In this document: in pieces, positions 43,621 to 53,086 of the stretch
Layout of the letters: every line of letters begins with the position of its first letter
Position numbering within the stretch: the stretch's first letter is position 1
NCBI GenBank assembly: GCA_947625935.1
Contig: CANQQE010000005.1
Location: 1 to 64,000, forward strand
Length of the DNA: 64,000 nt
Direction: 5' to 3'
Source: an uncultured Muribaculaceae bacterium
Lineage (GTDB): Bacteria > Bacteroidota > Bacteroidia > Bacteroidales > Muribaculaceae
Translations under genes and position numbers: made by a program
Notes under the pieces: generated by a model
What the model saw: the letters and a program-made list of their open reading frames with translations, nothing else
The model's database searches: none
Told to the model about the DNA's origin: nothing

Positions 43621-44741
43621 CGTTTCACCTGCTTGAAATAGACCAGACGGCTTTCATCCGACGGGTGGAAAATGTTGTAATACTCTCTGAGCAGCTTTTC
43701 GGGATGGAAAGGGAAATCCTCGAACAGACTCGACCCGGCGGTGTTGCACGCGTAGACCCCTCCCGATGAGAAAGCCTTGAAACGCTCGTTCAGAGGATAG
43801 GCCGAGCGCAGGGCGTCGAGCGTTAGCTCTTTGCCGAACGTCTTTACGAGCCATATGTCAGCGTCGCTGGCGCGGTCGTAGACGGTGGCGAAGTCGAGCG
43901 GCAGCGATCCGGCCGAGGTGTCGTCGCTCCAGGGGTAGTCGCCCCCGGCGTCGGCAAACAGGCGCGCCATATAGCTGTTTCCCCCGGGTACATACCATAC
44001 ACCGTCGGTGACGGTCTCGGAGATAACTTTCGGCCGTTTCCCCTCGGAGGCCGCTTTGTCGCGGATCTCGTTGTAGCCGCTCACCACCGTTTCGTAAATC
44101 TCGGCCGCTTTTTCCCGCTTCCCGTAAAGCTCGCCGAGGAGTTTGATCCATTCGGCGCGGCCAAGGGGGGTTGATTCCATGTAATCGGCGCATTCCACCA
44201 CAGGCACGCCCGTAGTCTCGATGCCGCCGGCCGAGGAGTTTTGGAAGGGCGATTTCAGTATCGCATCGGGGCCGAGGAGCAAAATCTGTTCGACCGAGGG
44301 GGACATGGAGCTGCCAGCGTCGATGACCGACCCGTCGGCCAGTCCCTCGACTATCGCCGGAATCTTGAAATAGCCGGCGTCGCACACCCCTTTGACCGCA
44401 CCGATGGCACCCAGCTCGTCGATGGCGGCCGCGTGGACCGATGAGAACACTATGGAGTTGGCCAACGGCACGGTGATGACGGTGCCTTGGGGCAGATTGG
44501 CCGGAGCCTGACGGTCTGAGGGGATTAGCACCAAGGTCTGCAACGGCGGGGCCGCCGAGTCCCAGGGGTTGAAAATCGTTGCCGTGGTGTAGTCGCCGCA
44601 ATCGACGATTCTCAGCAACCGGGCCTCGCGGGTGAGCGTGTCGCCCGCAGGGGCGGCTGAATTTCCCCCCGCCCGCGAGCATCCCCCCGCTGTCGCCGCC
44701 AAGATGATGGCACATAATATGAATAAAGAGGTCTTTTTCAT
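43617..44741 (-). CDS. periplasmic binding protein of a FecBCD/BtuFCD importer, lipoprotein
   Basis: 374 residues. The lipoprotein signal LCAIILAATAGGCSRAGG places Cys at ~21. The two-lobe binding fold is recognisable from VVECADYMESTPLGRAEWIK, then ILLGPDAILKSPFQ, and KTFGKELTLDALRSAY. It is first gene of a three-gene operon and delivers the substrate to the permease. A near-consensus promoter lies 23-56 nt upstream. Confidence 0.9.
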   Translation of the reverse strand: MKKTSLFILCAIILAATAGGCSRAGGNSAAPAGDTLTREARLLRIVDCGDYTTATIFNPWDSAAPPLQTLVLIPSDRQAPANLPQGTVITVPLANSIVFSSVHAAAIDELGAIGAVKGVCDAGYFKIPAIVEGLADGSVIDAGSSMSPSVEQILLLGPDAILKSPFQNSSAGGIETTGVPVVECADYMESTPLGRAEWIKLLGELYGKREKAAEIYETVVSGYNEIRDKAASEGKRPKVISETVTDGVWYVPGGNSYMARLFADAGGDYPWSDDTSAGSLPLDFATVYDRASDADIWLVKTFGKELTLDALRSAYPLNERFKAFSSGGVYACNTAGSSLFEDFPFHPEKLLREYYNIFHPSDESRLVYFKQVKR

Positions 44742-44763
44742 CTCGTAGGATAATCTTTCAGTG

Positions 44764-44797
44764 CAAAAATAACTATAATCCCTGTTGATGTAACAAA
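44764..44797 (-). promoter_or_regulatory. promoter of the FecBCD-type operon
   Basis: Minus-strand TATTTTTG at 44764-44771 fits TAnnTTTG. TTTG at 44794-44797 lies 22 nt upstream, slightly long. The leader is short (about 15 nt), leaving no room for a riboswitch. Confidence 0.6.
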
Positions 44798-44856
44798 AAT
44801 TAAAATGAGGTTAACATTAATTTGCTTAAAATCGGGGGAAATTAATCGAAACCTCC

Positions 44857-44887
44857 TTGCTTGTATGGGAAAAACTGCCTACCTTTG
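44857..44887 (+). promoter_or_regulatory. promoter of a putative non-coding RNA
   Basis: TTG at 44857-44859, 20 nt, TACCTTTG at 44880-44887. Confidence 0.7.
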
Positions 44888-44892
44888 CACTG

Positions 44893-45222
44893 TTTATGTT
44901 AAGGCTTTTCCGAGAGGGACGATTATATTAAGATTTAAACCTGTTGTTTTTCTTACGCTCCGAATTATCAGGTATCGAAAACGGTCTCCTCGAATGGTAA
45001 CCGCTTTAACTTTCCGCCCCGGATTAGGTTTTAGGTTAAATCCGGCAAAAGAATTAACGCTTGTCTACAGCAGAGTGCGGCATCTGTCATCCAGGCCGTC
45101 AATGCTGACTTGCGCTCGGCTTCAGGCCGGTTTCGGCCCGGTGCCTTGAAAAAGAAATAGTTGTTTTATAGATAATTGTGTATTTGTGACATACGCCCTG
45201 TCGTGAGACAGGGCGTATGTTG
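44893..45222 (+). ncRNA. putative non-coding RNA or leader RNA, ~330 nt
   Basis: It is bounded by a consensus promoter and a strong terminator. GC-rich pairing potential is visible (AGGCCGGTTTCGGCCCGG near 45124; GGATTAGG against TTAAATCC at 45022-45047). An 11-codon ORF starts only 8 nt after the -7 box (44896-44931) and could be a leader peptide or chance. I do not see the signatures of RNase P RNA, tmRNA or the cobalamin riboswitch. The identity is unknown. Confidence 0.5.
45189..45220 (+). terminator. terminator of the putative RNA
   Basis: ACATACGCCCTGTC pairs with GACAGGGCGTATGT (14 bp) around a GTGA loop, with TGTTATATT following. Confidence 0.8.
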
Positions 45223-45249
45223 TTATATTGGAAAAATATATTATCTTTG
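45220..45249 (+). promoter_or_regulatory. promoter of the GHL10 gene
   Basis: TTG at 45220-45222, 19 nt, TATCTTTG at 45242-45249. It overlaps the terminator tail, and the ATG is 42 nt on. Confidence 0.7.
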
Positions 45250-45290
45250 CACTCAGAAACAACTAACAATTATCAAATTAACCTTCATCC

Positions 45291-48200
45291 ATGAGAAAAG
45301 TGCTTTTAGCGATTACTGCGGCTTTGGCAGTGTGCTGTACCCCATCGTCGGAAGCCTCTCCCAAACGAGAGTTCCGCTCGACCTGGATGGCCGGAATGGG
45401 CATCGACTGGCCCTATAAGACGGCGTGCAACAACAACAAACTTCTTGCGCAGCGTCAGCTCTGCGACTACTTGGACAAACTGAAAAGTCAGAATTTCAAT
45501 GGTGTCTGCATCCATGTGCGTCCGCGCGCCGACGCCTATTATAAATCCACGCTTGAGCCTTGGAGCAGCGATTTCACCGGCACACGCGGCAAAGACCCCG
45601 GATGGGACCCGCTGGCGTTCGCCATCGAGGAGTGCCACAAACGCGGCCTTGAGTGCTACGCATGGGCCAATCCTTTCCGCCTGACCACCGATTCACGCGA
45701 CTGGAACACTCCTCTTGACAACGAGTGGCGCACCAAAGGGTGGCTGATCAAAGGGGGCAACGGGTCATGGACTTGCTTCAACCCCGGTCTGGAGGACGCG
45801 CGCCGTCATTGCCTCGATGTCCTGAAAGAGATTTACACCAACTACGACATCGACGGGATGCTGTTTGACGACTATTTCTACCCTTCGCCCGGTATGCCCG
45901 GCCACAAGGATGTGGGAGGCAAGCCCGAAGACGGCGATGACTATCAGACCTACAAGGACGCGCATACCTCGATGTCGCTCAACGACTGGCGGCGCAACAA
46001 TGTCAACACATTCGTGCAGGCGGTATATGACGAGATACAGGCCGTCCGTCCCGATATGCGTTTCGGCATAGGGCCGGCCGGAGTGGGGCACGCTTCGGCA
46101 TCGCGCCGCGAGTTGCCCGAACCCTCAATCGAAAGCACCGACTGGCAGTATGACAAAATCTTTTCAGACTGCCTTGCGTGGCTCGCCGACGGGACAATCG
46201 ACTTCATATCCCCGCAGATCTACTGGTCGAGGTCACACGCCAAGGCCCCTTACGCCCCGCTCTGCGACTGGTGGAGCATGGTTGCCGATCACTACAACCG
46301 CCATTGCTATGTGAGCGTTGCCTCTTACAAGGCCGAGGGTGAGTTCGCGCCTTCAGGCGTGAAGGCCGAGGGGTGGGCTGAAATCGCGGCGCAGATTGAT
46401 TTGTGCCGCACCGATACGCGCAACAATTCCGCAGGCCAGATTTACTATAACACCAACTCGATGAACGGTTACCCCTTTGACGACCCGGAATCGAGCCTCG
46501 GCAGCTATATCGGCGAACACAGCTACACCGGCAAGTCGCTCGTCCCCGTCGTTGACTGGAAACAGCGCGTGGTCTATCCCGCTGTGTCGGGGCTTGGCTA
46601 TGCCGACGGCAAACTGACCTGGAACGCCACCGCAAAAGAGGGTAGGGCGATAGTGCGCTACACCGTCTACGCCATACCGACAACCGTCGATCTCGCCGGA
46701 GCGCAGTCAGCCGACGGCGATGGTCTCGACGCGAAATATCTCGTCGATGTGTCATACACGCCTTCCTTCACCATGCCCGCCGACAAAGCGGTCAACCACT
46801 GGTATGCGGTCTGCGTCTACGACGGTTACGGGTATGAGTCGGAACCCTCACTCGCATTGTATAATCCCGAGTACACCGCCCCGACGACTCTCATATCGCC
46901 CAAAGAGGGAGCCCCAGCCCCCTGGGATGCCGAGATGAAGTGGACGGCGGTCGCCGGAGCCAACTATACCCTGCAGGTATCGACGGACCCGGATCTCGGC
47001 AAATTGGATATAGAGAAAAAGAACCTCTCGACCACCTCCGCGACCATCAATCTCGAGGATATGCCCGACGGCGCACTGTGCTACTGGCAGGTGCTGACCA
47101 ATACCCCGGGTAAACTTGCCGGCAAGTCGACGGTCGAGACATTCCGCACCCCGGTGCGCGAGGCCGCCCCGGCTGTGACATTGCTGTCGCCGTCAGACAA
47201 CGAGGAGTTTGAGACCCCGACAATAGAATTCAGATGGGAAGCCCCGTCCAATCCTCGATGGCCCATAGACAGTTACAGGCTTGAAGTCGCCAAAAAAGGG
47301 GAAGGATTTGCTAATATTGTTTATACCAAGGATTTCGCCGCCGGAACCACCTCATGCTCGGTGCTTGTCTCATATCTCGGCAAAGGTAACTTTGAGTGGC
47401 GCGTGGTCAGCGGCGGTAAACGCTATGCCGAAGGGGTGTCGGAGGTCAAATCGTTTGCCGTGACAAAGATAGCCATCGGAATCCATGAACCGGGCTATGA
47501 GGTGAAGACCGAGCCGGGAGTGTATAACGCGGCCTCGGGAATGTGCCTTGAGAACATCTGGTATCGTTCGACACACACACCGTGGGACAATCTGGAATTC
47601 AAGTCAAACGGCTCTCTCAATCGCGGAATGGTCGCCGTCTGCAACCGCGTCTATATTAGCGGCCGCGTCGAAAATAAAACCAATTCCGACATCTATCTCG
47701 CCGAATATGACGGAGAGACGGGTGAGCATATCCGCGACATCAATCTCGATGCCGAGGGGAAAGTGGGCTACTACCCCTGCAACGATGTGATAAAAGACTC
47801 CCATGGAAACGTCTATATAACCAACCTTGTGCTCGGTACCTCGCTGTGTATCTATCGGGTCAACCTTGAAGACGGGTCATTGACCTTGACGGCCAAGCTC
47901 GGCGTCGGTGCGTCGCGGGCTGACCATATCGCCATTTACGGCGACGGCACCTCTGACAGTTTCCAGATTTTCGTTCCGAGCGCATCGGGCAACACCGTCG
48001 AGATATATAATTGGTCGGCGGGTAAAATCGCTTCGGCAGGAGGTGGCAGCACGGCGACGATCACGTCGTTCTATCCCTCAGGCGTGTCGCACTTCGGCGT
48101 GGCTCCAAAAGTTTTCCCCGTCAGCCAGTCGCAATTCATAGTCGACGGCAGCGCCACCGCCCCGACCCTTTATAGATCCGGAGGCCGTATGCTGTCATCG

Positions 48201-48746
48201 TTCGCATCGGCCACCGCCCACGCTCCGTCGCTGATGTCAGACAATGGAGTGACGATGTTTGATTTTGACGGTAAACACTATATGCTCTACAACTGTGACC
48301 CCGCTTCAAAAGGGACACGGTTCGCGCTAACCGAGCTTCAGGAAAAGACATCGTTCACCGGGATGACCGGCCTGTGGCGTTTCCCGCAAAACGGACTGGG
48401 GAGCGTTGAGTCATCGACTTGTTCCACTCCCGTCGATGCGGTGGTCAACGGTGACGGCGTCAACATCTATGTGTATAGCCCGGGTAACGGACTGGCGGCT
48501 TACCGCATGACTAAAGATGGATCGTCGGGTGTCGACAATATAACCGGCGATACCCGGAATCAACTGAATTTAAGCGTGTCGGGACGCACTGTATCGTTTA
48601 GTTCGGTTGTTTCTGACGTGAACGTGCATAGCATCTCAGGCTCGTTGGTTCTGTCTCGGTCTCAGGCTGAAAGTATCGAACTGCCTGCCGCCGGCGCATA
48701 TATCGTGAATGCCGACGGATTGTCGCGTCTGGTTATCGTGCGTTGA
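45291..48746 (+). CDS. large exported family-10-like glycosyl hydrolase (GHL10/DUF187)
   Basis: 1151 residues. Signal peptide ~1-22, with a Cys at 15-16 that might be a lipobox. The GHL10 barrel fills ~25-370: KREFRSTWMAGMGIDWPYKT, then FNGVCIHVRPRADAYY, YAWANPFRL, DIDGMLFDDYFYPSPG and DFISPQIYWSR. Fibronectin III-like regions follow (~440-690), then a beta-propeller-like part (~740-1080). The C-terminus (VHSISGSLVLSRSQAESIEL, then GAYIV) is a sorting-like domain. Family members cut peptidoglycan-like or other glycans; the target here is unknown. Confidence 0.85.
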   Translation: MRKVLLAITAALAVCCTPSSEASPKREFRSTWMAGMGIDWPYKTACNNNKLLAQRQLCDYLDKLKSQNFNGVCIHVRPRADAYYKSTLEPWSSDFTGTRGKDPGWDPLAFAIEECHKRGLECYAWANPFRLTTDSRDWNTPLDNEWRTKGWLIKGGNGSWTCFNPGLEDARRHCLDVLKEIYTNYDIDGMLFDDYFYPSPGMPGHKDVGGKPEDGDDYQTYKDAHTSMSLNDWRRNNVNTFVQAVYDEIQAVRPDMRFGIGPAGVGHASASRRELPEPSIESTDWQYDKIFSDCLAWLADGTIDFISPQIYWSRSHAKAPYAPLCDWWSMVADHYNRHCYVSVASYKAEGEFAPSGVKAEGWAEIAAQIDLCRTDTRNNSAGQIYYNTNSMNGYPFDDPESSLGSYIGEHSYTGKSLVPVVDWKQRVVYPAVSGLGYADGKLTWNATAKEGRAIVRYTVYAIPTTVDLAGAQSADGDGLDAKYLVDVSYTPSFTMPADKAVNHWYAVCVYDGYGYESEPSLALYNPEYTAPTTLISPKEGAPAPWDAEMKWTAVAGANYTLQVSTDPDLGKLDIEKKNLSTTSATINLEDMPDGALCYWQVLTNTPGKLAGKSTVETFRTPVREAAPAVTLLSPSDNEEFETPTIEFRWEAPSNPRWPIDSYRLEVAKKGEGFANIVYTKDFAAGTTSCSVLVSYLGKGNFEWRVVSGGKRYAEGVSEVKSFAVTKIAIGIHEPGYEVKTEPGVYNAASGMCLENIWYRSTHTPWDNLEFKSNGSLNRGMVAVCNRVYISGRVENKTNSDIYLAEYDGETGEHIRDINLDAEGKVGYYPCNDVIKDSHGNVYITNLVLGTSLCIYRVNLEDGSLTLTAKLGVGASRADHIAIYGDGTSDSFQIFVPSASGNTVEIYNWSAGKIASAGGGSTATITSFYPSGVSHFGVAPKVFPVSQSQFIVDGSATAPTLYRSGGRMLSSFASATAHAPSLMSDNGVTMFDFDGKHYMLYNCDPASKGTRFALTELQEKTSFTGMTGLWRFPQNGLGSVESSTCSTPVDAVVNGDGVNIYVYSPGNGLAAYRMTKDGSSGVDNITGDTRNQLNLSVSGRTVSFSSVVSDVNVHSISGSLVLSRSQAESIELPAAGAYIVNADGLSRLVIVR

Positions 48747-48780
48747 CGCTGTGTGACATAAACCTGATTCAGGAAATTTA

Positions 48781-48809
48781 CCGCCGCGATTTTTTTTCGC
48801 GGCGGTTTT
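48781..48809 (+). terminator. terminator of the GHL10 gene
   Basis: CCGCCGCGA pairs with TCGCGGCGG across a T7 loop, followed by TTTTG. Confidence 0.85.
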
Positions 48810-48810
48810 G

Positions 48811-48840
48811 TTTGCGTGTCACGGGATTTTGTTAAATTTG
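48811..48840 (+). promoter_or_regulatory. promoter of the tandem glycosyltransferase gene
   Basis: TTTG at 48811-48814, 18 nt, TAAATTTG at 48833-48840. The ATG at 48847 is only 6 nt further, so the transcript may start at the ATG. Confidence 0.72.
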
Positions 48841-48846
48841 CAAGAT

Positions 48847-50760
48847 ATGGTCACAGTCATAATAACGGCATATAATGTCGAGAAATGGTTGCAACGTGCT
48901 ATCGACAGTGTAATCGACCAGACGTTTCATGAATGGCAACTGATTATAGTCGATGACGGCTCGACTGACGGCACGGCGGCTATAGCCGACGCCGCTGCCG
49001 GGGTGGATATGCGCGTCAGGGCTATCCACACCGCCAACCGCGGGGCTGCCCTTGCGCGCGCAACCGGGGTGGCCGAAGCCCGTTCGGAGCTTATAACGTT
49101 TGTCGACGCTGACGACACGCTTGAGCCGAAGGCCCTTCAATGGATGCTGGGATATGTGTCCGACGAAATGTCGGTGGTGGTCGGCGGAATACGCCGATAC
49201 AGCGACAAAGGCAGTTATGCCGTGAGGGGGGCGTTCTCGGGCGTGATGACCAATGCCGAGTTTATCAACGGCCTGCTGATGGATGATTTCACCCCGTCGT
49301 TGTGTGGCAAACTGTTCCGGCGTCAGGATCTTCTGGGCCTTGGGGGCATACTTGACAAGGAGATAGTGCTTAACGAGGATCTGCTGATGCTGATCGCCGC
49401 TTTGAGACCTTCGGGTGTGCTGTATATAGACACCGCCGAATTAATCTACAACTATAGCTATCGCCCCGACAGTGCGACATCAAGCGCGACGATGAGTTTC
49501 AGGGGCTGGCAAAAACTGATGAGCGGTCTGAGTGAATATGTCGATGATAACGAGACGTTTTTTCTCTATCGTCTGCGCCGGCTCTATGACTGTTGCATAA
49601 CGCGCGGTGCCATGTTCTCGCGGCGTCATCCTGAAATAAAGCGGCTTATAGCCGACTCAAAAAAATATTATCTGGAATCGCAGGATAAGCGGATATTGCG
49701 AATGCTCTACAGCCGGCAGTTGCGCCGCCTGGTGGCGCGGCGTCACCGTCGCATCATCCCGCAGAGCGGTATCATCATCTCGGTGATAATGCCGGCGTTC
49801 AACGAGCCGGTACTGATTGAGAAGGCTATACGTTCGGTCATCAACCAAACGATGCGCGACTGGGAACTTGTGGTGGTCGATGACTGCTCTACCGATTCAA
49901 CTCCCGATGTGGTCAGGGCCATGGCGGCTGTCGACAACCGCATCAGGCTCATCAGGTCATCGTCAAATTTAGGCCAGAGCGCGGCCCGTCTGCAAGGGAT
50001 AGCCGCAGCACGCGGCGAATATCTCGCGTTTATCGACCAGGACGACACGATGGCCCCCGACGCGTTGTCGCGTATGTGGGGTTGCGCCGAGCGAACAGGG
50101 GCCGACATAGTGGTCTCCGGCACCCGGAGATTGTCGAGAAGCGGATGGCTGAAGTTGCCGCTGTTCACCCCGTCGCATTTTTTCACAAAACCGATTTACA
50201 CCACCAACGAGCTTATCCCGCATCTGTTGAGGCGTAACGGTTTCCCGTGCACGCAGTGGGACAAACTTTACCGACGTTCATTCATTGAGCCGGAGCTGCA
50301 TGAACGTGAGGCGGTGGGCGAAGACCTGCTGTTTAACCTCAGGGCCATGCTCAGGGACGGACGGGTGGCTTGGATCGATTATAACGGCTACAACTGGCGC
50401 GTCGGCGGCCAGTCGGCAATGGCCTATCCTCAGCGATGGGAATATGATTTCGCCGTGTACAGGCGTGTGCTTGAGGTTCTGAAATCAGAGGGTCTCGCCG
50501 ATGACCCGACGCTGCGCATCAACCTTGACCAGGGCCTGGTCAACGATTTTCTCGACAAGATAGCCTGCGGACTGCGTCAGGAATGGCGTCAAGGGCTTAT
50601 GCGCTTCATTGAGAACGCCCTCGACAATTCTGAACTTATCTCGGCCATGCACAACATCAGTTTCAAGGCCGATGCCGAAAACTCGTTGGCGCAGGGTCGC
50701 AAATGGCTCGCCAATCATCGTAAATACTACTCGGCAATGGGGCTTATAAACAGATTGTGA
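48847..50760 (+). CDS. tandem GT2-family glycosyltransferase
   Basis: 637 residues, two GT-A domains. The first begins VTVIITAYNVEKWLQRAIDS and carries VDDGSTDGT and DADDT. The second starts near residue 310 (IISVIMPAFNEPVLIEKAIR) with VDDCSTDSTPD and DQDDT. Each has its own DxD-type site, so the enzyme could add two sugars. No membrane segment is seen. The frame extends 13 codons upstream into the promoter; 48847 is the sensible start. A lipid kinase gene follows. Confidence 0.88.
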   Translation: MVTVIITAYNVEKWLQRAIDSVIDQTFHEWQLIIVDDGSTDGTAAIADAAAGVDMRVRAIHTANRGAALARATGVAEARSELITFVDADDTLEPKALQWMLGYVSDEMSVVVGGIRRYSDKGSYAVRGAFSGVMTNAEFINGLLMDDFTPSLCGKLFRRQDLLGLGGILDKEIVLNEDLLMLIAALRPSGVLYIDTAELIYNYSYRPDSATSSATMSFRGWQKLMSGLSEYVDDNETFFLYRLRRLYDCCITRGAMFSRRHPEIKRLIADSKKYYLESQDKRILRMLYSRQLRRLVARRHRRIIPQSGIIISVIMPAFNEPVLIEKAIRSVINQTMRDWELVVVDDCSTDSTPDVVRAMAAVDNRIRLIRSSSNLGQSAARLQGIAAARGEYLAFIDQDDTMAPDALSRMWGCAERTGADIVVSGTRRLSRSGWLKLPLFTPSHFFTKPIYTTNELIPHLLRRNGFPCTQWDKLYRRSFIEPELHEREAVGEDLLFNLRAMLRDGRVAWIDYNGYNWRVGGQSAMAYPQRWEYDFAVYRRVLEVLKSEGLADDPTLRINLDQGLVNDFLDKIACGLRQEWRQGLMRFIENALDNSELISAMHNISFKADAENSLAQGRKWLANHRKYYSAMGLINRL

Positions 50761-50801
50761 CCCATGGCATTTCACTTTTAATCAAATACATCGTTAGCTC
50801 T

Positions 50802-51776
50802 ATGCGGAACAGCGACACACTAATGCTCATAATCAATCCCATATCGGGAACTAATTCAAAGGAAGGTCTGCCCGAGATGGTAGAGTCGGCCCTTCTCCCT
50901 AAAGGATATGCGATTGAAGTCAGATACACCACTTGTCAAGGTGACGCTACCCGATTGGCTCGGATAGCTGTCGAGAAGGGATACGGGGGAGTGCTCGCCG
51001 CGGGAGGCGACGGCACGATCAATGAGACCGCCGTGGCTCTGTGCGGCTCATCCGTGCCGCTCGGCATAATCCCTGCCGGCTCAGGCAACGGTCTGGCCCG
51101 ACATATCGGCATACCTGTCGACCCGCGGCTTTCGCTGAAGGTTATCGAGCAGGGACACATAGTGGACTGTGATTACGGGACTGTCAACGACCGGCCGTTT
51201 TTCTGCACTTTCGGTGTGGGTTTCGACGCTGCTGTGAGCCATCGGTTCGCCCGGCAAAAGCGAAGAGGTAAACTGAGCTATATACGCTCGGCCATCAGTG
51301 AGTATGTCTCATACCATCCGCAGACCTATACGATCAGTGCGAACGGACACATAATAACCGAGGAGGCTTTTATCGTGGCGGTATGTAACGCGTCGCAGTA
51401 TGGCAACAACGCCTACATAGCCCCCGAGGCGAGCATAACCGACGGGTTGCTCGACATAACCGTAGTCCATGCGGGAAACCCGGTTGACGCTGCCGTCATG
51501 GGGGTCGACCTGCTGACGGGGTACATAAACCGAAACACGATGATTCACACCTTCAGGGCTCCGGCGGCGGTCATCTACCGCACCGGGGAGGGGCCGGCGC
51601 ATATCGACGGTGAGCCGGTGATGATGGACGATATAATGGATGTGAGATGCCGCCGGGGGGCTTTGCGCATATTCACCCCGGGTTCAAAGCCGCGGTTTCA
51701 GCCGATATTGACCCCTGTCAGGTCGATGATTTCAGATATAGGGATAGCGTTGACCAATATCCTCAGGAAGCGGTAA
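50802..51776 (+). CDS. diacylglycerol/lipid kinase family protein (YegS/BmrU-like)
   Basis: 324 residues. LMLIINPISGTNSKEG starts the fold and the nucleotide motif AAGGDGTINETAVAL lies near residue 75; IIPAGSGNGLARHIGIP follows. It phosphorylates a lipid alcohol such as diacylglycerol or an undecaprenol/sphingoid lipid; which one is unknown. The frame is open from a GTG overlapping the glycosyltransferase stop, but 50802 gives the normal family N-terminus. Its 3' end overlaps the convergent lipoprotein gene by 14 bp. Confidence 0.9.
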   Translation: MRNSDTLMLIINPISGTNSKEGLPEMVESALLPKGYAIEVRYTTCQGDATRLARIAVEKGYGGVLAAGGDGTINETAVALCGSSVPLGIIPAGSGNGLARHIGIPVDPRLSLKVIEQGHIVDCDYGTVNDRPFFCTFGVGFDAAVSHRFARQKRRGKLSYIRSAISEYVSYHPQTYTISANGHIITEEAFIVAVCNASQYGNNAYIAPEASITDGLLDITVVHAGNPVDAAVMGVDLLTGYINRNTMIHTFRAPAAVIYRTGEGPAHIDGEPVMMDDIMDVRCRRGALRIFTPGSKPRFQPILTPVRSMISDIGIALTNILRKR

Positions 51777-52281
51777 CCGCCTCGGTATAGACCGCGCTTA
51801 CTGCGGCGGATGAGGGTATATGCTTCACCATAATAGCGTTGCGCGTCAGGCAGACGTTGTTGTCGGCCAATCCGTTATTGTCGGGGTTGTAGAGGTAGTG
51901 GATGTAGAAGTTATAACTGTTTGACGACTCTTTGAATCCCCAGCCGTAGGTGTGGCTCTTTGGCCGGTAGCCTGTGAGGCGGTAGGTGATTATAAGCGAA
52001 TATTTGGTGAAATCAATGTCGCCGGCGTTGAAATCGTCGTCAAACAAAGATGTGTCGGGCAAGTCGTCGGCGCTGTTGACGGTGTAGGCCGCTGCTGTCA
52101 GCGCGGCTATCTCCTCTTTGACTATTGGCGGGGTCGCCGACCAGTCGAGAACCTTTGTCTTGGGAGCGTACTGTCGGTCGATTGGGAGATAGGTTTCGTA
52201 GTCGGGTTTGTCATTGTCGTCACAGGCGGCAAACAGCGTAGCGCAAAGTGCCGCAAACAGGTATAGGATTGTCTTGTTCAT
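51763..52281 (-). CDS. lipoprotein, unknown
   Basis: 172 residues. Lipoprotein signal LYLFAALCATLFAACDDND places the Cys at 20. The mature part includes FDDDFNAGDIDFTKYSLIIT, then YGWGFKESSNSYNFYIHYLY, and the C-terminus is mostly short strands. I do not recognise the family. It follows gph on the same strand by 128 bp and overlaps the convergent lipid kinase gene by 14 bp. Confidence 0.7.
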   Translation of the reverse strand: MNKTILYLFAALCATLFAACDDNDKPDYETYLPIDRQYAPKTKVLDWSATPPIVKEEIAALTAAAYTVNSADDLPDTSLFDDDFNAGDIDFTKYSLIITYRLTGYRPKSHTYGWGFKESSNSYNFYIHYLYNPDNNGLADNNVCLTRNAIMVKHIPSSAAVSAVYTEAVTAS

Positions 52282-52409
52282 TTTATATTACGGGTTTATA
52301 GTTGTGAAATTGGTTTTTTCCCATGTGTTGATTCAGGTTTCCAATTACTATAACGCCGTTGTCGCCGCAAAATTGTGGTGACCGATGTGAAGGGTGGCCG
52401 TTGCGACGG

Positions 52410-53060
52410 TCAGAGGGCGAGATCGAGAATCTCTGACGGGCGGTTGACGATATGCTCGGCGTAGTATTCGCGCAGTTCCTTGACCGGTCTGAAGCCCCAT
52501 GTCACTCCAATTGACGAAACACAGGCTCTGCGGGCCGTCTCCATGTCGACACCCGAATCACCGACATACAAAACATCCGACTTGGGGGTTGGCACTTTTG
52601 ACAGTATGTCAAATACGATAGACGGGTCGGGTTTGACAGGATAATCATCTTTCTGTCCCTCGATGGCCGCCCAAGGTATGGTGGGGAAATAGTGGTTTAT
52701 GAGATAATCGACTGCCGACTGGTATTTGTTGGACGCGACCGCTACCTTTATGCCGTTGTCGGTCAGCGATTCGAGAAGTTCAGGGATACCCGGGTATGGG
52801 CGTGTGTGCACTGTGTTGTGGGAGTCGTAGTATTCCATGAAAGCCACGCGCAGGCGGTCTACGTTGGCTTTTGACCGTGCGTCCTCCGGCAATACCCTTT
52901 CAAGCAGGCGGCTCACGCCGTTGCCGACGAAGAACGGGTAGGATGACAGCGAGTGTGTCGGGAACCCGGTGGATTCCAATGCGTGGTTGGCGGCTTCGCC
53001 AAGGTCGTTGATAGTGTCGAGCAGTGTGCCGTCGAGATCGAAGATTACCAGATGTTTCAC
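52410..53060 (-). CDS. gph: HAD-family hydrolase, phosphoglycolate phosphatase type
   Basis: 216 residues from a GTG start at 53060. Motif I is FDLDGTLLDT (both Asp), motif II VAVASNKYQ, motif III Lys in PVKPDPS, and the acidic motif VLYVGDSGVDMETARRA. The cap (~15-80) is of the type seen in Gph/PGPase. An ATG further upstream (53156) would run 70 bp into the TamL-like gene and add an unrelated leader, so the GTG is preferred. Together with tamL it may form an operon (26-bp gap). Confidence 0.87.
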   Translation of the reverse strand: MKHLVIFDLDGTLLDTINDLGEAANHALESTGFPTHSLSSYPFFVGNGVSRLLERVLPEDARSKANVDRLRVAFMEYYDSHNTVHTRPYPGIPELLESLTDNGIKVAVASNKYQSAVDYLINHYFPTIPWAAIEGQKDDYPVKPDPSIVFDILSKVPTPKSDVLYVGDSGVDMETARRACVSSIGVTWGFRPVKELREYYAEHIVNRPSEILDLAL

Positions 53061-53086
53061 TATGGATGGGTTTATGAGATTGAAAA

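Larger units (their letters stand above)
44742..45290. other. 549-bp intergenic stretch with a self-contained transcription signal set
   Basis: The left 60 bp hold the importer promoter (minus). From 44857 the plus strand shows a promoter, a ~300-nt stretch without a recognisable protein, a terminator at 45189 and then the promoter of the GHL10 gene. The open frame 44805-45149 starts before the promoter and its product looks random, so I do not call it. Confidence 0.6.

Noticed and set aside
44742-44880. Cobalamin riboswitch ahead of the FecBCD-type operon
   Set aside because: The promoter leaves a leader of only about 15 nt and no B12-box-like sequence is seen, so substrate cannot be inferred this way.
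44805-45149. 114-residue open frame on the plus strand
   Set aside because: It begins upstream of the promoter at 44857-44887 and the product looks like translated non-coding DNA with no recognisable pattern; an RNA is the better reading.
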